Origin: Sternotherus odoratus
Taxonomy: Eukaryota; Chordata; Testudines; Kinosternidae
DNA length: 64,000 nt
Direction: 5' to 3'
Assembly: GCA_032164245.1 (NCBI GenBank)
Contig: JAVMKO010000001.1
Coordinates: 247,389,644-247,453,643 of the forward strand
The translations under genes and the position numbers were made by a program. The notes beneath the pieces are model-generated. The model was not told where the DNA came from and searched no databases. It worked only from the letters and a program-made list of their open reading frames with translations. Of this stretch, positions 23,462 to 31,100 are shown piece after piece (within the stretch, counting starts at the first letter, position 1; every line of letters begins with the position of its first letter).

Positions 23462-24010
23462 TTACAAGTCGTCGTCTTCATAGTATGGAGGTGGTGGCTT
23501 GCTGCTGTCCAAGGGGATGGAGGAATACCTCACCTGCAAAGGCAGGGCTGACACAACCTTACGAATAAGCTGCTTGACCACTGCTATCCCCAACAAGAAG
23601 GCTACAAGAACAATAGCAACAGTAATAAGCCACTGCTTGGCGGACTGAGCCCAGGACCCCAGACCCCAGCTGGACCACTGAGCTTGCCACCAATCCCACT
23701 TATTACGCTCTTCACGAATCTGGACGGCGAAGGAGGATAGTTGGTCAGCCACGGCTGAGACGTTGTTCCACACAGGCTGAAGGCGCAGGCAACATTGTCC
23801 CTTAAAGCGAGGATCGAGGTCCTCCAAGGCGACACAAAAGTCTTTTTGTAGGGTGGTCTGGATCAGAAGGCGGTTCTGCTCGGCGTAGTCAGCTAGGATA
23901 GTGAGGGCATCGCTGGTTCGACGAAGTCCTTCGGCTGTGATGTTGGTGAGGGCCTCCAGACCAAGCGACAGACCACGGATTTGCTGTAAAGTTAAACTGT
24001 AGGAGAGGGG
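23462..24010 (-). pseudogene. Env transmembrane-subunit remnant fused to integrase
   Basis: Residues about 1160-1340. A heptad-like helix (LTLQQIRGLSLGLEALTNIT onward) leads to a cysteine region (C1217, C1231, C1232), a Trp-rich membrane-proximal stretch, a hydrophobic helix 1285-1303 and a 37-residue tail. Possible N-glycosylation sites are N1181 and N1241. No signal peptide, furin site or fusion peptide is visible because the surface part and the start of TM are deleted. Env normally uses a different frame from pol, so the in-frame join is a product of the deletion. Confidence 0.75.
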
Positions 24011-27000
24011 GTTAAACTGTATGTCATTAAGGGAAATGAGGGCTTTAGGCAGGACCCGGTCCCACCCCTTGTAATCAGGGGTGCCAAGCGTGGCCCGAAA
24101 CTGGGTCTTCAGCATTCCGATCCGTCTCTCCACGACTCCGTTGCTTTGGGGGTGATATGGCAGGTGGGTGTGAATACGCACCCCCCACTGAGACACCGTC
24201 TGGTCTATAGCTTTACTGGTGAACGGTGGCCCTCCATCGGTCTGGATTTCTTCGGGTGCCCCCCAGGCAGCAATTACCTGGAGAAGGGCTACAGAAACAG
24301 CTGGTGCAGTAGATCGCCTGAGGGAAGAACACATTAACTGGCGAGACCCTAGGTCAACTATTACAAGCCCCTTTGGATACCGTTTTGCCCCCAGGAGGGG
24401 GCCAATGAGGTCCACCAGCCAGGCTTTACCCGGGCTAAAGTGCTCAGGGCTATAAGCACCATGAGCATAGACAGGCTTGCTAGTGACTCGTGCCCGTTGG
24501 CAGCTTAGACACCCCTGGACAGCCTGGGTGCACTGCTGCCTAGACACGCCTGACGCCTGTATCCCTCGGCTAGTCAACAGCTGATGTAGGGCACGGGCAG
24601 GCAGGTGCCCCCACTCTCTATGGAGCCAGGTGATGAAGGGATCGCTGCAAGAGACAATGTCAACCTGGGATGCATTACACTTACATTCTTGGAGCTGTAG
24701 ATCCAGGCTGGAATGAAGAGGGTTACTGACAGACCTGTGTGAAGGACAATGAGTAACAAACCATGGCAGCTTGGACTGCGCTGCCAGTTGAGTAATCTGT
24801 GCCCATGTTTCTTCATGAGCGGTGGGCCGTCCTTCTCCCACCAGAATGGACACGCAGTAGCTTGAGTCCACTCCCAGGACCACGCGTGTTTTCGGGTGGG
24901 CTGCCACAATGTGAGAGGCTGCCAACAGGACGCCTTCTGCTTCGGCCTTCTGAGCTGAGCTGGAAAAATCTAAGGGTTTAACTTTGAGAGTGTTACAGGT
25001 AGCACACATCATTCCTGCTCGGGGAGAAGGCGATGTGCCCCCATCAGATACAATCCAAGGGGCATAGGCACTCAATTGGGCAATAGCCCCCGGCTCAGTG
25101 GGAGCTGTGGTGGAGGAGGACTTGAGGGCCCAATGTCCAAATACCCCTTGGGCCTGATAAACAAATCGCTCCCAAGTAGCAGGGGCTCCCTGGAAATGGG
25201 GGGCCGGGGAGAAGGTGAGGTATGGGAGAAGCTCCACATGAGGCCCCTTTAGGGTGCCTGTGGCAGATTTACCCCATGGGAGAGCACACTGGATAGCAAG
25301 CATGGCAATGCCCACAGGCCCATAACGATATTCGGGTCCTGACAGCTTCCAGGCCTGATTGTGGACAGGGAGGTCCTCTTGGGACACAGTTACAGCCACA
25401 TGGTCTGAGGACACAGTGAGGGTAATCTGAATAGGGTTGGTGGGATTCCATCGAGCCAAGGTGGGCCCAGAGCCCAACCAGGCAGCCAGGGAAGACACCG
25501 CCTGCTCGGCCTCTGGTGTCCAAGGGGTTTTAACATTCCTGGCATATCGCTGCAAAACAGATAGTTGTGGTAACAAAGCAGCAGGGAGAAACTGTCTGTG
25601 ATAGTTAGTTACACCTAACACATGCTGCACTTCATGTCTGGGGGGAGCTACCCCCAGGGGGAAAGAATTTGTGAGTGGGTGGTAAGTAGAGTGGCGTAGC
25701 TGTCCCTTCTCTACAGTAAAACCTAAAAACTGAAAGGTAGAAGTAGCAGTGAGGACACTTTTAGGCAAACTGAGGTTCCACCCATCAGTGGGTAAAGTGG
25801 CCTGAACCTGTTCAGTGACCTTTTGTACTTTAGTTGGTGTGGTGTTGAGCAGTTCAGGCTTGTGGGGGGCACTGGCACCCGATAGGGTGACTGGTAGTGC
25901 ATCGAGCACGGCTTTAGCCATTTTAAAACGCCGTAGCTCCTGAACCCCAAGGAGTGGCATGGGTCCCACTAGGGCCTGGAATGTTACTGGTGTGCGGCCT
26001 ATGGATGCGTGTACCTTTACTTCTGGACGGGGTTCTGTGCTGTTGAGGCCTTGCACATAAATGGTGTGTCCCGTGGGAGTGTGAGGGACGTGAGGAGGAA
26101 CAATGGACACCTGTGCCCCCGTGTCCAGCAAAAAGGGGATGACAAGACCCTTGTCAAAAACTAGCGGATAATAGGGGCGGGGGTCCCCTTGCCGGGTGCT
26201 GGCCGCCGCCGAGCACCCAGCCATTACCTGTTTTTTTGGCTGGGAAGGTTCTGGGCGCTCTTCCCATCCCAGAGTTATGGCCAAGGCTCTTTGCTGCTCG
26301 CTATTGAGCTTACGTACAACCTCCTTAGTGAGGCCCTTGTACAATAAGAACCCAAAGATTTTACGTTCTGTAAATGAATGCTGTGAGTACTGGGACCTGG
26401 GTTGTGAACTGGTATGTGGTGGGGGTGGACTGGCGTGTGGTGGGAGTGGACTGATGGGTAGAGCTTGGGCTGAGGGCCATCTTATTTTCTCGAGGGCTTC
26501 ATAGAGTCGCCCAATGGGGCGCCCAGCATACCCCCTTAGCCACAGAACTGCCCCAGTGTCAGGGGTGGTACTGTTATCCATGGCTAAGTCAATGGCAGTT
26601 TCGTCTATGGGTATCTCGGTGGGGTCAATAACATGCCTAAAGGCATTGACCTGGTTAATCTGGGCCTGAGTAAGTCCGAGAGGGTGTTGGGTAGGGGACC
26701 ATAGCATGATGGACCCCCCTGCGATGGCACATCTCAGGGAAGAGATGTCCTTGACGCTTCCTCTGGGGACTTGGATCCCTTGAAGGGAGTGCAGTGAATG
26801 GAGGAAGGCCAGGGCTGGGGCAGTCAGGGGCCATGCAGTGTTAGACATCACCAGGCTCCCTGAGAGACCCCTGGACCAGCTACTGGTCCTGGCTAATACT
26901 ATGCCCTCTTCCCTATTCAATAACTCCTGTCCATTTTCCAGAGCCAGGCGGCCTAGCCACAGTAGTGGTGGCTCATTGGCCCCCCTAGCGGTGTCTGAGA

Positions 27001-27484
27001 TGAACTCCTTCATCTCTGCTCTGGAGCGGGGTCGGAGTTCTGTCACCTGTGTGGTGTTGCCCTGGTCATCAATCTTTATGCGACTGATGGATACCGGCAG
27101 GGCTTCACCAGAGGTGACAGTGGGTGCAGGTTCATGGGCTTGGGCCTCTGGAGGGGCTGAAGGTAGGGCTGGGTATAGTGGGGTTGTCTTGAGGGGAGAT
27201 GAGGCCTCTGGGTGGGTATATGGGGATGGTTTTTCAGGGGATTTATTGGGACTGGCCAGCCTAGGGGTCAGTGGTGGTCCCTCCTGGCTAGGCTGGCTGG
27301 TGGCCTCCTTGGCCGAGGTCATTAGGGCCCCATGGAAAACAGTTAGCTTATCAAGGGCCTGAGCCAGGATCTCATAGGTAACTTGGGGCTTATATATGTC
27401 ATGCCACAGTTTCTTGGGCTTTCGAATTTCATCCAGCTTCTGCACCAGTTCGGTTAATATCTGGTGGGTGGGGGACCCCTGCAA
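23462..27484 (-). CDS. Chimeric ERV Gag-Pro-(RT remnant)-RNase H-IN-Env TM frame
   Basis: One frame of 1340 codons without a stop. The first codon listed is TTG. The frame is open upstream to 27598 without an ATG, and the first in-frame ATG is codon 55. Domains (residues): proline-rich Gag-like part without a visible CCHC knuckle (1-430); aspartic protease with LLDTGA (452-457); RT reduced to its last part, from VTLSG (532) through FLGF (586-589), with fingers, palm and the YxDD box gone; RNase H with acidic residues D814, E848 or E850, D873 and D928; integrase zinc finger (H955, H960, C992, C995) and core D1025, D1083, E1119, an exact DD35E spacing; a junction near 1158-1163 into an Env transmembrane subunit with C1217 and CC at 1231-1232; a membrane helix 1285-1303; and a tail with PPPPYY (1330-1335). 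Env SU is missing. Reverse transcription must need a helper. It may be a passively replicated deletion derivative or an expressed fusion; the sequence alone cannot say which. Confidence 0.85.
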   Translation of the reverse strand: MQGSPTHQILTELVQKLDEIRKPKKLWHDIYKPQVTYEILAQALDKLTVFHGALMTSAKEATSQPSQEGPPLTPRLASPNKSPEKPSPYTHPEASSPLKTTPLYPALPSAPPEAQAHEPAPTVTSGEALPVSISRIKIDDQGNTTQVTELRPRSRAEMKEFISDTARGANEPPLLWLGRLALENGQELLNREEGIVLARTSSWSRGLSGSLVMSNTAWPLTAPALAFLHSLHSLQGIQVPRGSVKDISSLRCAIAGGSIMLWSPTQHPLGLTQAQINQVNAFRHVIDPTEIPIDETAIDLAMDNSTTPDTGAVLWLRGYAGRPIGRLYEALEKIRWPSAQALPISPLPPHASPPPPHTSSQPRSQYSQHSFTERKIFGFLLYKGLTKEVVRKLNSEQQRALAITLGWEERPEPSQPKKQVMAGCSAAASTRQGDPRPYYPLVFDKGLVIPFLLDTGAQVSIVPPHVPHTPTGHTIYVQGLNSTEPRPEVKVHASIGRTPVTFQALVGPMPLLGVQELRRFKMAKAVLDALPVTLSGASAPHKPELLNTTPTKVQKVTEQVQATLPTDGWNLSLPKSVLTATSTFQFLGFTVEKGQLRHSTYHPLTNSFPLGVAPPRHEVQHVLGVTNYHRQFLPAALLPQLSVLQRYARNVKTPWTPEAEQAVSSLAAWLGSGPTLARWNPTNPIQITLTVSSDHVAVTVSQEDLPVHNQAWKLSGPEYRYGPVGIAMLAIQCALPWGKSATGTLKGPHVELLPYLTFSPAPHFQGAPATWERFVYQAQGVFGHWALKSSSTTAPTEPGAIAQLSAYAPWIVSDGGTSPSPRAGMMCATCNTLKVKPLDFSSSAQKAEAEGVLLAASHIVAAHPKTRVVLGVDSSYCVSILVGEGRPTAHEETWAQITQLAAQSKLPWFVTHCPSHRSVSNPLHSSLDLQLQECKCNASQVDIVSCSDPFITWLHREWGHLPARALHQLLTSRGIQASGVSRQQCTQAVQGCLSCQRARVTSKPVYAHGAYSPEHFSPGKAWLVDLIGPLLGAKRYPKGLVIVDLGSRQLMCSSLRRSTAPAVSVALLQVIAAWGAPEEIQTDGGPPFTSKAIDQTVSQWGVRIHTHLPYHPQSNGVVERRIGMLKTQFRATLGTPDYKGWDRVLPKALISLNDIQFNPLSYSLTLQQIRGLSLGLEALTNITAEGLRRTSDALTILADYAEQNRLLIQTTLQKDFCVALEDLDPRFKGQCCLRLQPVWNNVSAVADQLSSFAVQIREERNKWDWWQAQWSSWGLGSWAQSAKQWLITVAIVLVAFLLGIAVVKQLIRKVVSALPLQVRYSSIPLDSSKPPPPYYEDDDL
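25470..25905 (-). pseudogene. Truncated reverse transcriptase segment (pol deletion junction)
   Basis: Residues about 528-672 of the chimeric frame. The protease-side text (LLGVQELRRFKMAKAVL) is followed within a few residues by VTLSGAS, which normally sits just after the catalytic YxDD of retroviral RT. The polymerase fingers and palm have therefore been removed in frame, and the connection and thumb-like part (FLGFTVEKG, then a VTNYHRQFLP-type motif) remains. The exact breakpoint cannot be fixed without an intact relative. Confidence 0.7.
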
Positions 27485-27888
27485 AATTCGAGGTTCAGGG
27501 GCAAGCTTAGATGGGCCCCCCCCCCGCAGGCTTTCATGACCCTTCCCACCTCTCTCCAGAGGCGGGTGGGATCTGAATCTGCGGCTGGCTCTCCTGCCTT
27601 AGTGCAGACTGGCCGGAGGCTGGAATCAGCAGGGCTGGCCCTGAATGTGGGGTGGCAGGTTAAGAGGCACCCCACATCTTTGAGCCCCAGGTGGGTGGTA
27701 TACACCCTGGAGCTCTGGCCTTTGCCAATTGTACAGACCCATTCTAGGGCCCCAGGCTGCTGTTTACTTTGCAGCAAGTGGTATTGTAGGTGGTTGGTCT
27801 GATCTTCCTCTGTCCCAGAGGTCTTGGCCTCTTTCCAGGGACAGGGAGGGCAGTAATTGTTACCCCAAGATCCTGTTCGTGACGCCAT
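27454..27888 (-). CDS. N-terminal gag reading frame, broken from the main frame
   Basis: 144 codons from an ATG whose A is the last base of the 5' LTR and whose TG is the start of the primer-binding site. The context is strong for eukaryotic initiation: G at -3 and G at +4. The start MASRTGSWGNN shows no myristoylation glycine at position 2. It overlaps the main frame, which is open from 27598, and ends at a TAG near 27454. A run of ten Gs (minus strand, 27516-27525) lies in the overlap, close to where coding must switch frame for one Gag. I infer a one-base length change or a slippage site there. Function as matrix-like Gag is inferred from position only. Confidence 0.55.
   Translation of the reverse strand: MASRTGSWGNNYCPPCPWKEAKTSGTEEDQTNHLQYHLLQSKQQPGALEWVCTIGKGQSSRVYTTHLGLKDVGCLLTCHPTFRASPADSSLRPVCTKAGEPAADSDPTRLWREVGRVMKACGGGAHLSLPLNLEFCRGPPPTRY
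27516..27525 (-). other. G10 homopolymer at the gag frame break
   Basis: Ten Cs on the plus strand (ten Gs in the viral RNA sense) lie inside the overlap between the 144-codon gag start frame and the 1340-codon frame. Such runs change length easily by replication slippage and can promote transcriptional or ribosomal slippage. Confidence 0.7.
27869..27887 (-). other. Primer-binding site, probably tRNA-Ser
   Basis: The minus strand reads TGGCGTCACGAACAGGATC immediately after the CA of the 5' LTR, with no spacer. From memory, the 3' end of a vertebrate tRNA-Ser (CGA) ending ...TCCTGTTCGTGACG plus CCA would pair with all but the last base. The identity of the primer should be confirmed against the turtle tRNA set. 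Confidence 0.75.
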
Positions 27889-29611
27889 GTCCCTGCCAGC
27901 AGGTATATGGGATCTTGGGGAGCAATTACCACACAGGTGGGGTGCAAAATAAATTTATTAAGAAAATGCGAAAACAGGGAAAATTCAATAGTGAGGGGTA
28001 TGGGGTTTGTTAAAGTGGACAATTGGGGAGAGGTTTCTTTTAGTAAATGGGATAGGGGATTTCAATAGTGGGGTACAATACAGTGGGGTATAATACAGTA
28101 GGCAACCAATTAACACTGAAGCATAAATGTAACAGGTGGCTAACAATTCCTATGTAAAAAGTGTGTCACAGCAGCATATAATCAACTAACAGCATGGATA
28201 AAATGTGTTAAACAACCAACAATTTCAGGTAACAAAGTAAATGTAAAATGTGAGGTGTATTAGAGAGAAAAGGGGGTAACCAATGGGGTTTTATGCTAGA
28301 AAGAGAAAGAGAAGACAGGCTGTAAGTAGAAACAGCAGAGAAGTAAAGGTTGGGGGATGGGGGAAGAGGAGCACATGGTGGGGGGAGATTTAAACTCAGG
28401 GAGACACAGAGCAGACAGCAGAGAGACAATTATACAAACACAGCAAAATCTTATCTATGATTTAACTTAACCAAAACTACACAAATTAGCAAATATCAAA
28501 CACAATGCAACAATTTCCTAAACCTAACTTAACTACAGCTATGAAGAATGAAATTACAACTTATCTAGCTAAGAGAGGTTTTGAGACACAGACCAAGGGG
28601 AGTTTAAGAGAGGTTTTGAGACACAGACCAAGGGGAGTTTAAGAGAGGTTTTGAGACACAGACCAAGGGGAGTTTAAGAGAGGTTTTGAGCAAGGAGTTT
28701 AAGTCTGTGTGTTGGGGAAACAGAGTTTAAGGAGGAGTTTAAGAGAAGTTTTTAAGCAAGGAGTTTAAGTCTGTGTGTTGGGAAAAACAGAGCCAGCAGC
28801 TAGAGTAATTAAGTATAGAAAGTTTCACAGAAGAGAGGTTCTCACCAGTCCCCAGACAGCAGCAAAGACTGAAGCAGCAATCAACATCAGAAGAAGCCAG
28901 GAGGGCTCAGCACGGTCTTGATCAGCAATAGGTCTCTCAGGCAGCAATTCGTTCTTCGTGGGGTGGGGGTTTAAAAACGGGGGTACGCTCAATAATAAAA
29001 CGAGAGCGGGGGGGGGTAAAACGGGGGTACGCTCAATAATAAAACGAGAGCGAAGAAAGGACCCCCCAGAACCCCTGCCTGATCAGGCCAGGTAGCAATG
29101 CAGGAACCTTTCTGATGCTAGTTTCAAAATGCCTGTTCTTAAAAGCAAACTCAGGCAGTTTCCCTGCCAGTAATGCTGATAGGCTCCTTCTGTCACAGGG
29201 GAGGAGTTCAGAGAAAAACTACAGGTGAGTAGAAACATGCCTGGACAGAGTTCCCCCTCATGACTCAAAAGCACATGAGGCCTATGACTCATGCCCAGGA
29301 TCTTCAAAGTACATTGGTCTTACAGCTTGAACAGAGCCTTGCCCTACACAGAGCCCAGGTTTAACGAGGTGATAACAGGACCAACCCTTTGAACAGGGCA
29401 GTTATCCCACTTGAGCACAAGTGGCCATCCCTTTGAGAAGGGCAATGGCTTGTTGTAAACAACTTAAGGGGCCCTCCCTTTGAGAAGGGCAGTGGCCCTG
29501 GTAAATAATTTTAACAGCCAGGGAGGGGCGGCCACAGGAGAGCAAAAACAAAATGGAGAAGGGGACAGCTGTAACAGACAAAATGGAGTAGGGGGAAAGC
29601 TGTAACAGACA
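27888..29611 (-). repeat. 5' LTR of the ERV (1724 bp)
   Basis: TG...CA boundaries at TGTCCCTGCC and GTAACAGACA. Three copies of the 35-bp unit lie at 28571-28675 and two of the 47-bp unit at about 28971-29054. Near 29382-29500 an imperfect threefold motif CCCTTTGAGAAGGGCARTGGC occurs. The minus-strand AATAAA followed by TTTATTTTGCACC near 27950 is the likely poly(A) signal. I could not place the TATA box with confidence. Confidence 0.95.
28571..28675 (-). repeat. 35-bp tandem repeat in 5' LTR, three full copies
   Basis: Three units starting AAGAGAGGTTTTGAGACACA, against six in the 3' LTR. The flanking degenerate units match in both LTRs. Confidence 0.95.
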
Positions 29612-29719
29612 GAGCCTATATTAACATTTGATCAGCAACTGGTTCATTTAATCTGTAATTTCCCTTACTTTGAACCTTTAAAAAAACCATGCTTTGTTTC
29701 ATAGTTTTTAGTGTAAGTG

Positions 29720-30353
29720 GTGTCAGGATGAGCTCCAGGGGCTGATCTTATTTGAATAGATACACCCACCGTGACTAGCCTGAGATCACAGCAGCCCAAA
29801 TGGTCACTTTGGCTTCTATGGGATCCCCAGTTATCTGTTATTGGGGGCAGGCGCCCCTTAACCTGCAACACCCCCCCTCCCCCGCCGCCGCCGCCATTTC
29901 CACCCAGGCTGGGAGGTAAAACTCTGCAGATGAACTTTTGAACTCTGCAGAGACTTTTGGGCTGATGGACTTTTGGGACCTTGGGTGACTTTGGGGCTTG
30001 TGGGACTCAAGAACCAGAGGTGAAGGACACAGCCCATTTGCTTGTGTGTTTGTGTGGGAGGGCTTCTGGTTCATGGTTTGTTTTATGAATCCTGTTTGTG
30101 GTGTTTCCTCAATATAATGGCACATTGTTTCTCTCTGTTATTAAAAGGCTTTTGGTACACTCAGACTCTGTGCTTGCGAGATGGGAAGTATTGCCTCTTA
30201 GAGGCACCCAGAAGGGTGGTATATGGTTGTCCCAGGTCACTAGGTGGAGGCTTGAGTCTGTTGGAACAGAACCCCTGGATACTGAACCCGGCCCTTGTTG
30301 CTGCCAACTCTGATGGGCAGAAGGGTTACATTTTTGGGAGCTCATCCTGACAC
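29720..30353 (+). mobile_element. Solo-LTR-like element with 17-bp inverted ends
   Basis: Ends GTGTCAGGATGAGCTCC and GGAGCTCATCCTGACAC are perfect inverted repeats. Inside are a GC-rich leader with (GCC)n near 29884, an ATTAAA poly(A)-type signal near 30140 and a downstream segment starting TACACTCAGACTCTGTGC. The layout of TG...CA, promoter-like part and poly(A) suits an LTR, but the long inverted ends are unusual and I see no target duplication. No internal coding region is attached. Confidence 0.55.
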
Positions 30354-30496
30354 TGCTTATATTAGCAACAAAGCTGGTATAAAAGGCTTTTCTGAAAGAT
30401 ATGAAGCTATTTGCTCTACCAAAGCACCTTGAAATGGTGAGACAGTTGAGGGAGAAATTAGACTACATTAAGTTATGATGTACCATAAGTAGTTCG
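30354..30496. other. Short unassigned spacer
   Basis: AT-rich sequence between the LTR-like element and the Penelope-type inverted pair. Nothing recognised. Confidence 0.4.
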
Positions 30497-30550
30497 TAAA
30501 TAAGACAAGGAAGACTTTGTAGCACCTTAGAGACTAACCAGTTTATTTCA

Positions 30551-30590
30551 GCATAAGCTTTTGTGGGCTATAGCCCAATTCATCAGCTGC
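30551..30590 (-). ncRNA. Decayed hammerhead-ribozyme-like motif
   Basis: On the minus strand CTGATGA (30580-30586) is followed by a stem TGGGC/GCCCA with a short loop, then AAAA and GCTTATGC. The first conserved box is exact. The second should be GAAA and is AAAA, so cleavage is not expected. Penelope-like elements are known to carry hammerhead ribozymes; the call here is from motif order. Confidence 0.5.
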
Positions 30591-30950
30591 ATAGCAGAAG
30601 TAAGAAGTAAGATGCATTTATACACACAGAAAGCAAAAAAAAAAAAACATTTGCAAGTCAGAGGAACTGAAATTAATTTTGAAATTGAACACAATTAACC
30701 AGGGGCTAAATAGGACTTGTGAATGGTTCTTTCATTACACTAATTGATTGCATTTCCCTAGTTAATTTACCTTCAATAGTTGTTATCTCATGCAGACACA
30801 GAGATCCATTTCAAAAGGTATTTTTTTCTCCTGCTGATAATGGCCCATCCAAATTTAATAACCTCTTAGAATTGGTATGCTAATGTACAACTTTTCTTTC
30901 TTTCTTTCTGTGTGTATAAATGCATCTTACTTCTGTTCCATTCTATGCAT

Positions 30951-30986
30951 CCGATGAAGTGAGCGATAGCCCACAAAAGCTTATGC
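30951..30986 (+). ncRNA. Decayed hammerhead-ribozyme-like motif, opposite arm
   Basis: CCGATGA (30951-30957), a damaged stem AGTGAGC...AGCCCAC, AAAA and GCTTATGC. It mirrors the minus-strand motif at 30551-30590. Mutated in both conserved boxes and so presumed inactive. Confidence 0.45.
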
Positions 30987-31100
30987 TGAAATAAACTGCT
31001 TAGTCTCTAAGGTGCTACAAAGTCTTCCTCATCGTATGAGACTTAACTTAACTTCCTCGTTTTAAGACTAACACGGCTGTTAATCTTAAACCTGTCATAA

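Larger units (their letters stand above)
21493..29616 (-). mobile_element. Endogenous retrovirus, minus strand, internally deleted but with open chimeric ORF
   Basis: The provirus is 21498-29611, flanked on both sides by the 5-bp duplication GAGCC (21493-21497 and 29612-29616). Both LTRs begin TG and end CA. Read on the minus strand the order is 5' LTR (29611-27888), primer-binding site, gag start, a 1340-codon open frame, polypurine tract, 3' LTR (23373-21498). The interior is only about 4.5 kb, well short of the 6-8 kb usual for retroviruses, because the RT core and Env surface region are missing. About six substitutions separate the LTRs outside tandem-repeat differences, so the insertion is recent on a turtle timescale. 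The retroviral genus is not resolved: the Env transmembrane remnant and the protease-pol continuity are compatible with a gamma/epsilon-like lineage, but this is inference. Confidence 0.95.
30497..31100. mobile_element. Penelope-like terminal segments as an inverted pair
   Basis: The left arm (30500-30630) reads AAGACAAGGAAGACTTTGTAG then CCTTAGAGACTAACCAGTTTA and CATAAGCTTTTGTGGGCTAT. The right arm (30908-31035) is its inverse, with TGCATCTTACTTCTG, GCCCACAAAAGCTTATGCTG and AGTCTCTAAGGTGCTACAAAGTC. About 280 AT-rich bases separate them. TAAGACTAACACGGCTGTTA (about 31063) is the typical outer end of this family. No protein is encoded. It resembles the inverted pseudo-LTR arrangement of Penelope-like elements. 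Confidence 0.7.

Noticed and set aside
26838..27362. A 174-codon plus-strand frame opposite the Gag region
   Set aside because: It is a shadow of the GC-rich, proline-rich minus-strand coding sequence, with low-complexity Gly/Ser/Ala text.
29875..29900. GCC-triplet run as a CpG-island promoter of a host gene
   Set aside because: It is short and lies inside the LTR-like element at 29720-30353, with no downstream coding exon recognised.
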